A DNA stretch of 64,000 bases from Streptomyces graminofaciens (GCF_030294945.1 NZ_AP018448.1:10512501-10576500), one strand, 5' to 3'. Positions 23,646 through 32,466 are shown, numbered from the stretch's first letter. Made by a program: numbers and translations. Notes: generated by a model from the sequence alone, not told the origin.

Positions 23646-23983
23646 GGCTCGTAACCATAGATGCGCCGGGGGCCCGGGTGCCACGGGAGTCCGTGAAGGT
23701 TTGTGGCACTCGGGACGAACATCACCAAATGGCCCCAAGGTGGCGACCATTGACCCGAGTTGACCGGTGTGTCGAACGCGACGCCGATGTAGGGGGTTCC
23801 CGGCCACCTTTCGTCTGCGGCGAACCGGACTCGGTCCCGGCTCCGGCGTCGGGTCGCCCGTGGTGACGGTCGGCGCGTTCCACGGCTGCGCCGGCTGCTG
23901 GCGGACCGCATGGGCCGCAGCAATGCGACGATCACACGTGCGCCCCTGGTCAGGGATGTCTACTCGCGGGTAACATCCCGGTC
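23646..23983. other. Divergent intergenic region without recognised gene
   Basis: 338 bases between two divergent genes. A -10-like TAACAT lies 7 bases before the ATG at 23984, suggesting a leaderless message rightward. Nothing else was recognised. Confidence 0.4.
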
Positions 23984-24445
23984 ATGAGCGCAGACCGGAT
24001 GTCGATCGGCGAGATGCTCGCCGCCACGGTGCCGATGGCCAGGACCCTGAAGCTGGAGTTCCTGGAGACCTCGGCCGAGCGTGCCGTGGTGTCGCTGCCG
24101 GACCAGGCCCAGTACCACAACCACGTGGGCGGGCCGCACGCCGGAGCGATGTTCACGCTGGGCGAGTCGGCGAGCGGGGCCATCGTGCTGGCCGCCTTCG
24201 GCGACCAGTTCTCCCGTGCCGTGCCGCTCGCGGTCGGCGCCGAGATCGCGTACAAGAAGCTCGCGATGGGCGCCGTCACGGCCACCGCCACCCTCGGCCG
24301 CCCCGCAGCCGAGGTCGTCGCCGAACTCGACGCCGGCCGACGCCCCGAGTTCCCCGTCTCCGTCGCCATCCGGCGGGCCGACGGTGCGGTGACGGGCGAG
24401 ATGACGATCCGCTGGACCCTCAGGCCGGTCGACCAGGGCGAGTGA
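23984..24445 (+). CDS. Hotdog-fold thioesterase-like protein (PaaI/DUF4442)
   Basis: A 153-residue hotdog protein. The helix-strand core 'YHNHVGGPHAGAMFTLGESASG' has the conserved Asn-His and Gly-Gly-Pro-His segment in which thioesterases of this group carry their catalytic residues, and '...VPLAVGAEIAYKKLAMG' follows. It likely hydrolyses an acyl-CoA, substrate unknown. The ATG is 7 bases after a -10-like TAACAT with no ribosome site, so it is likely leaderless. Confidence 0.82.
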   Translation: MSADRMSIGEMLAATVPMARTLKLEFLETSAERAVVSLPDQAQYHNHVGGPHAGAMFTLGESASGAIVLAAFGDQFSRAVPLAVGAEIAYKKLAMGAVTATATLGRPAAEVVAELDAGRRPEFPVSVAIRRADGAVTGEMTIRWTLRPVDQGE

Positions 24446-24548
24446 GCGGTCGGGCGGAGTGACGCCGGGCCTCCGCGGCGACCGTGCCGTGCGCCACCCC
24501 CGCCCCTTCGGTTTCCGCCGGCAACGCCGACCTGTCCTGTTCACTTCA

Positions 24549-24577
24549 TTGACACGAGTCAACACTGCTCATAGTTT
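24549..24577 (+). promoter_or_regulatory. Vegetative-type promoter of the carboxylesterase gene
   Basis: TTGACA (24549-24554), 17 bases, TAGTTT (24572-24577). It fits the HrdB consensus well and lies 49 bases before the start codon. Confidence 0.6.
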
Positions 24578-24625
24578 CGCGCCGTACCCGTGTTGCGACG
24601 TGCCCGCACGAAGGAGTGACGGCTC

Positions 24626-26230
24626 ATGTCAGAAACCGTGTTACGGCGTTCCGCCAATCGGCTCATCACCGGACTCACCACACTCACCACACTCACCGCC
24701 CTCGCGGCCGTTCTGGCCGCGCCCCTGCCGGCCCTTGCGGCGACCCGGGACGCGGCCCTCGTCCGCACGGACGCGGGCTGGATCCGCGGCCAAACCACCA
24801 CCGAGGGACGCCAGTTCCTCGGCGTCCCCTATGCCCAGCCGCCCGTCGGAGACCTCCGCTGGACCGAGCCCCGGCCCGTCCGCCCCTGGCAGGGCGTCCG
24901 TGAGGCAGGCGACTTCGGCAACCGCTGTGTGCAGACGGCGAGTTGGGACCCCGGATACGAGCAGCCGAGCCTCACCGAGGACTGCCTCGACCTCAATGTG
25001 TACGTTCCCGACGGGGCGGGCCGCCGCCCGGTCATGGTCTGGCTGCACGGCGGCGGGCTCACCGCGGGCGCCGGCGAGGACGTGGTGCCGGACACCTTCG
25101 CCCGCCGCATCGGGGCGGTCGTCGTGACCGTCAACTACCGCTTGGGCGCCATGGGCTTCCTCGCCACGGCCGGACTCGACGACGAGCTCCGCGACGGCGT
25201 CTCCGGTAACTTCGGGATGCTCGACCAGCAGGCCGCGCTGCGCTGGGTACGGGCCAACATCGGCCGCTTCGGCGGCGACCCGGCCCGGGTCACCATCGCC
25301 GGCGAGTCCGCGGGCGGCCGCTCGGTCTGTACACAGCTGGCCTCACCGACGTCGAAGGGCCTGTTCCGCGCCGGGATCGTGCAGAGCGGGGCGTACGGCG
25401 ACTGCGCGGCCCGTACCCACGGGACGGCCGTGGCGCAGGGCAGGGCCTTCATGGAGAAGCTCGGCTGCGCGGACACGGCGTGCCTGCGCGCCAAGCCCGC
25501 CGCCGAGATCCTCGCCGCCCAGGCCGGCCTGAGCTGGGGACCCGTGACCGGCGGCGCCTACCTGCCCGTACAGCCCTTCGAGGCGTTCGCGAAGGGCGCT
25601 GCGGCCCGCGTCCCCGTCCTCAACGGCGCCAACCAGGACGAGGGACGGCTCTTCGCGTTCGCCCGCTTCGACGCGAGCGGGACCCCGCTCACCGCCGAGC
25701 AGTACCCGGAGGTCGTACGGACGGACTTCGGCGAGCGCGCGCTGGCGCAGTACCCCCTGTCGACCCACTCGTCCCCGACCATCGCGTACGGCACCGCCCA
25801 GGGCGACCAGCTCTTCGCGTGCCCCGCGCTGCGCCTGGACCAGGTCCTCGCGCGGCGCGGTCAGGTCTACGCGTACGAGTTCGCCGACCGCACCGCGCCG
25901 CCCTTCGCCTCCCTCCGGAACCTGAACACCGACTTCGACTTCGGCGCGACCCACGTCAACGAGGTGCAGTACCTCTTCAAGCACTTCGGGCTGGAGGCCC
26001 CGCTCGACGCCGAGCAGCGGGCGCTGTCCCGGCAGATGATCGACTACTGGGGCTCCTTCGTCCGCGACGGCGTACCGCGGGCCGCGGGACAGCCCGCGAT
26101 CCCGGCCGGGGCGGCGAAAGTGCTCTCTCTGCGGACGATCTCGGAGGGCGGCAACAGCCTGAGCACGACCGTTCGCGATGAGCACCGATGCAACCTCTGG
26201 GACTCCGCCGCCGTCGAACTGAACGGGTAG
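24626..26230 (+). CDS. Secreted type-B carboxylesterase
   Basis: A 534-residue alpha/beta hydrolase with a Sec signal peptide (residues 1-39, hydrophobic stretch ending ALAAT). The family pattern is complete: oxyanion loop HGGG (141-144), nucleophile motif GESAGG with Ser228, the 'EDCLDLNVYVP' signature around residue 118, Glu in '...NQDEGRLFAF', and a His in '...VNEVQYLFKHFG'. Disulphide-forming cysteines are present. It hydrolyses esters outside the cell. Start ATG 24626 has GAAGGAG upstream and a promoter at 24549. Confidence 0.92.
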   Translation: MSETVLRRSANRLITGLTTLTTLTALAAVLAAPLPALAATRDAALVRTDAGWIRGQTTTEGRQFLGVPYAQPPVGDLRWTEPRPVRPWQGVREAGDFGNRCVQTASWDPGYEQPSLTEDCLDLNVYVPDGAGRRPVMVWLHGGGLTAGAGEDVVPDTFARRIGAVVVTVNYRLGAMGFLATAGLDDELRDGVSGNFGMLDQQAALRWVRANIGRFGGDPARVTIAGESAGGRSVCTQLASPTSKGLFRAGIVQSGAYGDCAARTHGTAVAQGRAFMEKLGCADTACLRAKPAAEILAAQAGLSWGPVTGGAYLPVQPFEAFAKGAAARVPVLNGANQDEGRLFAFARFDASGTPLTAEQYPEVVRTDFGERALAQYPLSTHSSPTIAYGTAQGDQLFACPALRLDQVLARRGQVYAYEFADRTAPPFASLRNLNTDFDFGATHVNEVQYLFKHFGLEAPLDAEQRALSRQMIDYWGSFVRDGVPRAAGQPAIPAGAAKVLSLRTISEGGNSLSTTVRDEHRCNLWDSAAVELNG

Positions 26231-26311
26231 GCTTCCCCGGCGGGCGCCGCACATGCGCCGCGCGAGCGCACGCCGGGGGCTCACGGTTCGGCGACAAGGG
26301 AGGAATCGGCG

Positions 26312-26962
26312 TTGCACGTCCAGGAGTGGCTCGAAACAGTGCCCCCGCTCAGCGTCTATCTGCTGGTGGGCTTGGTCATCGGCCTGGAGAGCCTGGGCAT
26401 CCCGCTGCCGGGCGAGATCATTCTGGTCTCCTCAGCTCTGCTCGCCTCCCAGCACGGTGAGATCAACCCGTTCATCCTCGGCGCCTGCGCCACCGCCGGC
26501 GCGATCATCGGCGACTCGATCGGCTACGCCATCGGCCGCAAGGGCGGACGCCCGCTGCTGGCCAAACTCGGCCGCAGATTCCCCAAGCACTTCGGTGAGA
26601 GCAATATCGCGGTCGCCGAGCGCTCCTTCGACCGCTGGGGCATGTGGGCCGTGTTCTTCGGCCGCTTCATCGCCCTGCTGCGCATCTTCGCGGGCCCCCT
26701 CGCAGGCGTCCTGCAGATGCCGTACTGGCGCTTCCTCGTCGCCAACGTCCTCGGCGGCATCCTCTGGGCGGGCGGCACCACCGCCGTCATCTACTACGTC
26801 GGAGTGGTCGCCGAGGCCTGGCTGAAGCGGTTCTCGTGGCTGGGCCTGGTGCTCGCGGTGCTCATCGGCCTCACGTCGATGCTGGTGATCAAGCGCAAGG
26901 CGAAGAAGGCGGCGGAGAAGGCGGAGGAAGCCGAGGGGGAACTGGTCACGGCGGCCGAGTAG
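26312..26962 (+). CDS. DedA family membrane protein
   Basis: A 216-residue protein with the DedA/VTT pattern: 'LESLGIPLPGEIILVSSALLA' near the N-terminus, 'GDSIGYAIGRKGGRPLL', the 'FFGRFIALLRIFAGPLAG' motif with its conserved arginines, and several membrane helices. The C-terminus is a charged Lys/Glu helix. DedA proteins are linked to lipid-carrier recycling. TTG 26312 is the likely start because GGGAGGAATC precedes it. Confidence 0.9.
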   Translation: MHVQEWLETVPPLSVYLLVGLVIGLESLGIPLPGEIILVSSALLASQHGEINPFILGACATAGAIIGDSIGYAIGRKGGRPLLAKLGRRFPKHFGESNIAVAERSFDRWGMWAVFFGRFIALLRIFAGPLAGVLQMPYWRFLVANVLGGILWAGGTTAVIYYVGVVAEAWLKRFSWLGLVLAVLIGLTSMLVIKRKAKKAAEKAEEAEGELVTAAE

Positions 26963-26965
26963 GAG

Positions 26966-26986
26966 CGCGCCCCCTGAAGGGGCGCG
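26966..26986 (+). terminator. Terminator between the convergent DedA and carbonic-anhydrase-like genes
   Basis: A perfect 8-bp stem CGCGCCCC / GGGGCGCG with loop CTGAA, four bases after the DedA stop. It belongs to the common Streptomyces G+C hairpin type also seen at 28540 and 60421. Confidence 0.65.
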
Positions 26987-27050
26987 GGGCTGTGTCGATG
27001 TGCGGCTCCGCGGCGTGGGCGCGACCGGCCGCCTCCGGTCCGTAGTCGTC

Positions 27051-27596
27051 CTAGAAGCCGTGCTCCTCCTGATGAGCCTTGGCCAACTCGGTGTAGTGCG
27101 TCCCGTTCAAGGTGACCCCCGCGCGCTCCTCGTCGGTCAAGGGCCTCTTCACCTTCGCCGGCACCCCGGCGACAAGCGAACCGGGCGGCACGCGCATCCC
27201 CTGCGGCACCAAGGCCTGCGCCGCCACAAGAGAACCCGCTCCGATCACCGCCCCGTTCAGCACCGTCGCCCCCATCCCGATCAGACAGTCGTCCTCGACG
27301 GTCGCCCCGTGCACGACCGCGTTGTGGCCGATCGAGACCCGCTCTCCGATGGAGATCGGGAAGCCGGGGTCGACGTGGAGCGTGCAGTTGTCCTGCACAT
27401 TGCTCCCGGCCCCCACGACGATCGGCTCGAACTCGGCCCGCAGTACCGCCCCGTACCAGACGCTCGCCCCGGCGTGCAGCGTCACGTCGCCGATCACCGT
27501 GGATGTGGGGGAGACGAAGGCCGCCTCCTCCACGTCCGGCTCCTTGTCGCCGAACGCCGTGATCAGGGCCTGCCGCCCCGTCTGCCGCCGCCTCAT
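27051..27596 (-). CDS. Gamma-class carbonic anhydrase family protein
   Basis: A left-handed beta-helix (hexapeptide) protein of 181 residues. The three zinc-ligand histidines of the gamma family are placed as expected: 'DNCTLHVDPG', 'SIGHNAVVHGATV'. The catalytic-loop acid residues are not those of Cam, so it resembles the CamH/YrdA-like members whose activity is uncertain. It has a helical C-terminus. It starts at ATG 27596. Confidence 0.88.
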   Translation of the reverse strand: MRRRQTGRQALITAFGDKEPDVEEAAFVSPTSTVIGDVTLHAGASVWYGAVLRAEFEPIVVGAGSNVQDNCTLHVDPGFPISIGERVSIGHNAVVHGATVEDDCLIGMGATVLNGAVIGAGSLVAAQALVPQGMRVPPGSLVAGVPAKVKRPLTDEERAGVTLNGTHYTELAKAHQEEHGF

Positions 27597-27729
27597 TGCC
27601 GCCTCCTGGTGGTGACCGTGCCGGATCAGTTCTCACCCGCACCGTAAGCCATGGGCACGACCTTGCGTGGGGTGAAGATCACAGTCGTACGACGGGGTGC
27701 GGGTGCCGCCCGGTGAGTACGGTGAGCGG

Positions 27730-28476
27730 GTGCCCAAGAGCAAGAACACGTTCTCGTCCTGGCGGCGTCGCCTAGTGCAGCGGGCCGTTCATACGAGCTG
27801 GGCCTGGGTGCAGCGCACGGGATCGGTGACCGCCGAGAGCCCCGGACGCTTCCGCTTCGGCGCGATGGGAACAGGTACCAGACTTGCCTTTCCTCTCGGC
27901 ACGGTCTTCGGGGAGCCCTGGATCCATCTGGGCTCCCACTGCATCATCGGCGAACAGGTCACTCTCACCGCCGGGCTGATGCCCGACCTCGACCTCGGCC
28001 CCGAGCCGATCCTGCGGATAGGCGACGGTGTCGTCCTCGGTCGCGGCAGCCATGTCATCGCCGACACGACGGTCACCATCGGCAGCGACTGCTACTTCGG
28101 GCCGTATGTGTATGTGACGTCCACCAACCACTCGTACGACGACCCCCACGAGCCCATCGGCAAGCAGTGGCCGCGGATGGAGCCGGTGTCGATCGGACCC
28201 GGCTGCTGGATCGGCACGGGTGCGGTGATCCTGCCGGGGGCGCGGGTCGGGCGGAACGTGGTGGTGGCGGCCGGAGCGGTCGTACGGGGGGCTGTGCCCG
28301 ACCACTCCGTGGTGGCCGGGGCACCCGCGCGGGTCGTGCGGCAGTGGGATCCGGTCGAGGGGTGGCAGCCGCCGATCCGGACACCTGCGCCGGTGCCGAT
28401 TCCCTCCGGGGTGACGCCGGAGCAGTTGCTGGCGTTGGCCGAGTGGGATGCGGAGTCGTCGGGGGAGTCCGCCTGA
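27730..28476 (+). CDS. Hexapeptide-repeat acyltransferase (LbH superfamily)
   Basis: A 248-residue protein with repeated [LIV]-G-x4 hexapeptides from about residue 75 to 185 ('ILRIGDGVVLGRGSHVIADT', 'SIGPGCWIGTGAVILPGARV'), a loop with 'STNHSYDDPHEPI' and the closing 'AGAPARVVRQWD'. This is the arrangement of sugar or maltose O-acetyltransferases of the WbbJ type, in which the loop His acts as base. GTG 27730 (VPKSKNT) is the likely start. Acceptor is unknown. Confidence 0.85.
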   Translation: MPKSKNTFSSWRRRLVQRAVHTSWAWVQRTGSVTAESPGRFRFGAMGTGTRLAFPLGTVFGEPWIHLGSHCIIGEQVTLTAGLMPDLDLGPEPILRIGDGVVLGRGSHVIADTTVTIGSDCYFGPYVYVTSTNHSYDDPHEPIGKQWPRMEPVSIGPGCWIGTGAVILPGARVGRNVVVAAGAVVRGAVPDHSVVAGAPARVVRQWDPVEGWQPPIRTPAPVPIPSGVTPEQLLALAEWDAESSGESA

Positions 28477-28539
28477 GAGCTCGGGTGGATGTGATGCGTC
28501 GGCGGCTGCGGGTTCGTCGTGGTTTGCTAGCGCAGTTCC

Positions 28540-28560
28540 CCGCGCCCCCTTGGGGCGCGG
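28540..28560 (+). terminator. Bidirectional terminator between convergent genes
   Basis: CCGCGCCCC and GGGGCGCGG pair around a short CTT loop, preceded by the GCGCAGTTCCC tag of the common Streptomyces intergenic hairpin. It lies between the acyltransferase and EamA genes. Confidence 0.65.
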
Positions 28561-28589
28561 CCTTGGGTGCCGGGACCGAAATCGTCCCC

Positions 28590-29447
28590 TCAGCCCGTTG
28601 CCAGCAGCAGGGTTCCCGCCAGGGCCAGGCCTGCTCCCGCCGCCTGGACCGTGCGGAGGCGTTCGCCGAGCATGCCGCGCGCGGCGAGTGCCGTGATCAC
28701 CGGGTAGAGCGAGGCGAGGACGGCGGCTACGGTGACCGGGCCGTGCTGGGCGGCCAGCGAGTAGGTGCCGTTGGCCGCCACGTCCGCGAGGCCGACGAAG
28801 GCGAAGGCGGGGAGGGAGCGGTACGGGAAGCCGTCCGCCGGGAGCGCCGGGGCGCCGCGCCGCACGGACACGTACAGGGCGGTGCCGCCTGCGACGACGT
28901 TCGTCACGCGCTGTACGAACAGGGCGAGGAACAGGCCGGTCAGCGTGGTCGATGCCTCCGCGATCAGCGCCATCACCGCACCGAAGCCGAATGCGGCGAG
29001 CAGCGTGAGCAGCACCGCCTGGCGCTGCACCGGTGCGCCCCCGAACTGCGGGCCGCCGGCCAGTACGACGCCGACGACGGCCACCAGGACACCGACGAGC
29101 TGCAGCAGTCCGGGACGCTCGCCGAGCATCAGCCCCACCCCGACGGGGACCGCCACTCCGAGTGAGCCGAGCGGTGAGACGACGCCCATCGGGCCCAGGG
29201 CGAGGGCCTTGTAGAAGGCGAGCATCGCGACCGGGCCGACCAGGCCGGCGGCCACGGCGAACCACAGCTGCGGCCCTGCCTCGTTCCAGCCGCCGGTCGC
29301 GACGACGATCGCGCCGAGGACGACGGCCGCGACGGACTGCGAGACGGCCACCACCGTGAGCGCGGGCGTCCGCCGCGTCAGCAGCCCGCCGCCGAAGTCG
29401 GCCAGGCCCCACAGCAGGCTGGTGGCCAGGGCGAACAGTGCGGTCAT
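28590..29447 (-). CDS. EamA-family (DMT) exporter
   Basis: A 285-residue protein with ten hydrophobic helices in two halves, the drug/metabolite transporter plan. The typical ends of each half are 'PLGSLGVAVPVGVGLMLGERP' and 'SLYPVITALAARGMLGERL'. ATG 29447 is chosen because the first helix begins right after it; the long open frame upstream is on the opposite side of the promoter region. It is divergent from an XRE-cupin regulator that most likely controls it. Substrate may be an amino acid or toxic metabolite. Confidence 0.88.
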   Translation of the reverse strand: MTALFALATSLLWGLADFGGGLLTRRTPALTVVAVSQSVAAVVLGAIVVATGGWNEAGPQLWFAVAAGLVGPVAMLAFYKALALGPMGVVSPLGSLGVAVPVGVGLMLGERPGLLQLVGVLVAVVGVVLAGGPQFGGAPVQRQAVLLTLLAAFGFGAVMALIAEASTTLTGLFLALFVQRVTNVVAGGTALYVSVRRGAPALPADGFPYRSLPAFAFVGLADVAANGTYSLAAQHGPVTVAAVLASLYPVITALAARGMLGERLRTVQAAGAGLALAGTLLLATG

Positions 29448-29540
29448 CGCGGGGCCTCGCAGTACAGTTCGGTGAACGAAGGGTGCACCACACCGTAGTT
29501 CATTGCATTGCACTATGTCATTCAGAATATTGGACGGAAT

Positions 29541-30113
29541 GTGTCGGACCTCGACCTGCTGACCCAGTCCCTGGCGCGTAACGTCAAGCGTTGGCGCACC
29601 GAGCGCGGCTTCACCCTGGACGCGCTCGCGGCCCGCGCCGGAGTCAGTCGCGGCATGCTCATCCAGATCGAGCAGGCCCGCACCAACCCCAGTCTCGGCA
29701 CGGTCGTCAAGATCGGTGACGCGCTCGGCATCAGCATCACCACCCTGCTCGACTACGAGCAGGGCCCGAAGGTCCGCATCGTCTCCGCCGAGCAGGCGGT
29801 ACGGCTGTGGCACACGGCCGCCGGCAGCTACAACCGGCTGCTCGCGGGTGCCGAGGCCCCCGGTCCGCTGGAGATGTGGGACTGGCGGCTCATGCCGGGC
29901 GACAACAGCCCCGCAGACCCGCACCCGGCCGGCACGGTCGAGATCGTGCACGTCACGGCGGGCGAGCTGACGCTCACCGTCGACGGCGTGGAACACCGCG
30001 TCCCGGCGGGTTCGAGCGTCACCTTCGAGGCCAACACCCCGCATGTCTACGGCAATGACGGCGACGTACCGGTGGAGATGGTGATGGCCGTCTCGGTTCC
30101 GGCCGTGCAGTGA
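29541..30113 (+). CDS. XRE-family regulator with cupin domain
   Basis: A 190-residue regulator. Residues 10-65 form a helix-turn-helix ('FTLDALAARAGVSRGMLIQI' and 'TNPSLGTVVKIGDALGIS') and residues 105-185 form a cupin sensor ('HPAGTVEIVHVTAGELTLTV', 'PAGSSVTFEANTPHVY'). GTG 29541 follows GGACGGA and is preferred to ATG 29508. The relatively AT-rich gap to the divergent EamA gene (29448-29540) should carry both promoters and the operator. Confidence 0.87.
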   Translation: MSDLDLLTQSLARNVKRWRTERGFTLDALAARAGVSRGMLIQIEQARTNPSLGTVVKIGDALGISITTLLDYEQGPKVRIVSAEQAVRLWHTAAGSYNRLLAGAEAPGPLEMWDWRLMPGDNSPADPHPAGTVEIVHVTAGELTLTVDGVEHRVPAGSSVTFEANTPHVYGNDGDVPVEMVMAVSVPAVQ

Positions 30114-30180
30114 ACCGGGCCGCCCGCGCGTGAACCGGACGTCGGCGCGGGCCTGTTCGGGGCCCTGTTAGCGTGCCGCC

Positions 30181-30765
30181 ATGCGCGCACCCATCGGACA
30201 CTTCGACCATGCCGCCCCCGCCCCCGACAGCCTGGGCGACCTCACCGCCCCGGTCGCCGCCGCCGTACGGAACTGGAGCGGCAGCGTCCCGGCCGACCGG
30301 ATCGTGTATGTCGACACGGACCCGGAGTGGGCCGACACTGCCGTCTTCGTGCAGCATTACGGGCAGGAGTTGCTCGATCGGTCCGCGAACTGCGTGGTCG
30401 TCGCGGGCAAGCGCGGCGGCGAGACGACCCTGGCCGCGTGTGTCGTGCTGTCCACGACCCGGGTCGACGTGAACGGCGCGGTCCGCCGTCAACTCGGCGC
30501 CCGCAAGGCCTCGTTCGCCCCGATGGACGTCGCCACCGGGGAGACCGGTATGGAGTACGGCGGCATCACCCCGATCGGGCTGCCGGGGCGGTGGCCGGTG
30601 CTGGTGGACTCCGCCGTCGTCGACCTGCCGTACGTCCTGGTCGGCAGTGGCCGTCGGCGCGGCAAGCTTCTGGTGCCCGGCAAGGCGTTCGCGGAGCTGC
30701 CGGGGGCCGTGGTCCTTGAAGGGCTCGGGGTGGCCTCAGACGCCGCCGGTCGCCCGGTTCGGTAA
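30181..30765 (+). CDS. YbaK/ProX-like tRNA-editing domain protein
   Basis: A 194-residue protein of the YbaK/aminoacyl-tRNA deacylase superfamily. The core motifs are 'NCVVVAGKRGGETTLAACVV', a Lys in 'GARKASFA' and 'GMEYGGITPIGLPG', the last being the substrate-pocket loop that starts with Gly-x-x-x-Gly-Gly. It probably removes a wrong amino acid from tRNA in trans. ATG 30181 lies 7 bases behind TAGCGT, suggesting a leaderless message. Its stop codon lies inside the long terminator at 30748-30796. Confidence 0.85.
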   Translation: MRAPIGHFDHAAPAPDSLGDLTAPVAAAVRNWSGSVPADRIVYVDTDPEWADTAVFVQHYGQELLDRSANCVVVAGKRGGETTLAACVVLSTTRVDVNGAVRRQLGARKASFAPMDVATGETGMEYGGITPIGLPGRWPVLVDSAVVDLPYVLVGSGRRRGKLLVPGKAFAELPGAVVLEGLGVASDAAGRPVR

Positions 30766-30796
30766 CCGCTTTGAGCGGTTACCGAACCGGGCGACC
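30748..30796 (+). terminator. Very stable bidirectional terminator overlapping a stop codon
   Basis: A perfect 23-bp stem with a 3-base loop (TTG). The left arm begins GGTCGCCCGGTTCGGTAACC and includes the last codons and TAA stop of the YbaK-like gene. The right arm ends two bases before the stop of the CDF gene on the other strand. Confidence 0.8.
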
Positions 30797-30798
30797 AC

Positions 30799-31920
30799 TC
30801 AGACCGCCGTGTGATGGGCGAGGGCCAGATGCGGGTCGCTCTCGCCGGGGAGCGGGGCCGGGTCCGCGTGGACCAGGGCCGCGGTGAGCCTCGGGACGGC
30901 GTGCAGCAGGGCGTGTTCGGCGGCGACGGCGACGGCGTGGGCCTCGCGCACGCTCGCCTCGCCGTCGACGACCACCGCCACCTCGGCCCGCAGCCGGTGC
31001 CCGATCCAGCGCAGCCGCAGCTCGCCCACGTCCCGTACGCCCGGCACCTCGCGCAACGCCCGCTCCGCCCCGTCCACGAGCGCCGGGTCCACCGCGTCCA
31101 TCACCCGCCGGAACACCTCGCGCGCGGCGTCGCGCAGCACCAGCGCGATGGCCGCCGTGATCGCAAGCCCGACCAGCGGGTCGGCGAGCTGCCAGCCGAG
31201 GGCCGCGCCACCCGCGCTCACCAGCACGGCGAGTGAGGTGTACCCGTCCGTACGCGCGTGGAGCCCGTCCGCCACCAGCGCGGCGGAGCCGATCGCGCGG
31301 CCCACGCGGATGCGGTAGCGGGCGACCCACTCGTTGCCGACGAAACCGACGACGGCGGCTACGGCGACGACGGGGACGTGGTCCATGGGGCGGGGGTCGA
31401 TCAGCCGGTCGACCGCCGTCCAGCCCGCGAAGGCCGCCGACGCGGCGATGGTCAGCACGATCGCGATCCCGGCCAGATCCTCCGCCCGCCCGTAGCCGTA
31501 GGTGAAGGTGCGCGTCGCCGCCCGGCGCCCCAGTACGAAGGCGATGCCCAGCGGTACGGCCGTGAGCGCGTCGGCCGCGTTGTGGACGGTGTCGCCGAGC
31601 AGGGCGACCGACCCCGAGAGCACGACGACCATCGCCTGCGCCACGGCCGTCACCCCGAGCACGGCCAGAGAGACCCACAGCGCCCGCAAACCGCGCGCCG
31701 AGGACTCCAGAGCGGAGTCCAGCTTGTCGGCGGTCTCATGGGAGTGCGGGGTGAGGAGGTGGCGGAGACGGGCGAGGAGAGTGCGGGGACGAGGGTGGTC
31801 GTGGCCGTGCGGGTGACCGTGGCCATGGCCACCGCCGTGGTGGTGCTCGGGGTGGTGGCCGTGGTCGTGGCCGTGGCCGTCGGAGTGTGCGTGCTCGTGC
31901 CCGTGGTGCCGGTCGCTCAC
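30799..31920 (-). CDS. Cation diffusion facilitator (zinc-type exporter)
   Basis: A 373-residue CDF protein. The N-terminal 45 residues are extremely His-rich (repeats of HGH and HDH), a metal-collecting tail. Six membrane helices follow with the metal-site pairs 'NAADALTAVP' (helix II, His-x3-Asp from 'VHNAAD') and 'HARTDGYTSL' (helix V, His-x3-Asp), and a C-terminal cytoplasmic domain closes it. GTG 31920 has AAGGGGA upstream. The divergent ArsR gene indicates metal-dependent control; zinc is likely, with cobalt or cadmium possible. Confidence 0.93.
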   Translation of the reverse strand: MSDRHHGHEHAHSDGHGHDHGHHPEHHHGGGHGHGHPHGHDHPRPRTLLARLRHLLTPHSHETADKLDSALESSARGLRALWVSLAVLGVTAVAQAMVVVLSGSVALLGDTVHNAADALTAVPLGIAFVLGRRAATRTFTYGYGRAEDLAGIAIVLTIAASAAFAGWTAVDRLIDPRPMDHVPVVAVAAVVGFVGNEWVARYRIRVGRAIGSAALVADGLHARTDGYTSLAVLVSAGGAALGWQLADPLVGLAITAAIALVLRDAAREVFRRVMDAVDPALVDGAERALREVPGVRDVGELRLRWIGHRLRAEVAVVVDGEASVREAHAVAVAAEHALLHAVPRLTAALVHADPAPLPGESDPHLALAHHTAV

Positions 31921-31982
31921 GGCGGTCCCCTTCCGGTGCGCGGGAGTGGACGTACGGGAGTCCACGACGCCATTATGTGCGT

Positions 31983-32366
31983 ATGAGCGCACGCATGCAC
32001 CTATCACCTGCGCATGATGCGCAGGCGCGAACCGAGGTCGACCCCCATCCGCGCACCCCTGACGAGGAGCAGTTCGAGCTCGCCGCCGAGCTGCTGGCGG
32101 TGCTCGGCGACCGCACCCGGCTGGTCCTGCTGCACGCGCTGGCCGGCGGGGACGCGGATGTCACCACGCTCACGGAGGTGTGCGGCGCGGCGCGTCCCGC
32201 GGTCAGCCAGCACCTCGCTCGGCTGCGGCTCGCGGGACTGGTGAACACGCGCAAGGACGGGCGCCGGGTGATCTACTCCCTGGGTGACGGCCATCTGCGC
32301 CGGGTCGTCGACGAGGCGCTGAGCCTGGCGGACCACCGGCTCACGGACCGGCCGCCGCACGACTGA
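31983..32366 (+). CDS. ArsR/SmtB-family metal regulator
   Basis: A 127-residue winged-helix repressor: 'LAAELLAVLGDRTRLVLLHAL', the recognition helix 'CGAARPAVSQHLARLRLAGL', the wing 'TRKDGRRVIYSLGDGHLRR', and a C-terminal helix with 'DEALSLADHRL' whose His/Asp residues fit an alpha-5 metal site. It likely releases DNA on binding zinc and so derepresses the divergent CDF exporter. ATG 31983 or 31995 may be the start. A 19-bp palindrome lies inside the first codons. Confidence 0.88.
   Translation: MSARMHLSPAHDAQARTEVDPHPRTPDEEQFELAAELLAVLGDRTRLVLLHALAGGDADVTTLTEVCGAARPAVSQHLARLRLAGLVNTRKDGRRVIYSLGDGHLRRVVDEALSLADHRLTDRPPHD
32007..32025 (+). promoter_or_regulatory. Palindrome in the 5' codons of the ArsR gene
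   Basis: CCTGCGCATGATGCGCAGG is a perfect 9-1-9 inverted repeat with the TGCGCAT half-sites usual for SmtB/ArsR operators. Its place, inside the reading frame about 25 bases after the start and about 87 bases from the CDF start, suggests autoregulation. Confidence 0.5.
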
Positions 32367-32409
32367 GCACGCGAAAGGGCCGCCGGGACGGCTGAGTGGA
32401 CAGAAAGAA

Positions 32410-32452
32410 CCGCCGGGCCCCGGGGTGAGTGGAATCACCCGAGGCCCGGCGG
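32410..32452 (-). terminator. Terminator between ArsR and the FMN reductase gene
   Basis: CCGCCGGGCC pairs with GGCCCGGCGG, with a second inner stem (GGGTGA / TCACCC). It serves the two convergent genes. Confidence 0.65.
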
Positions 32453-32466
32453 CGTCGATGCGCGCC

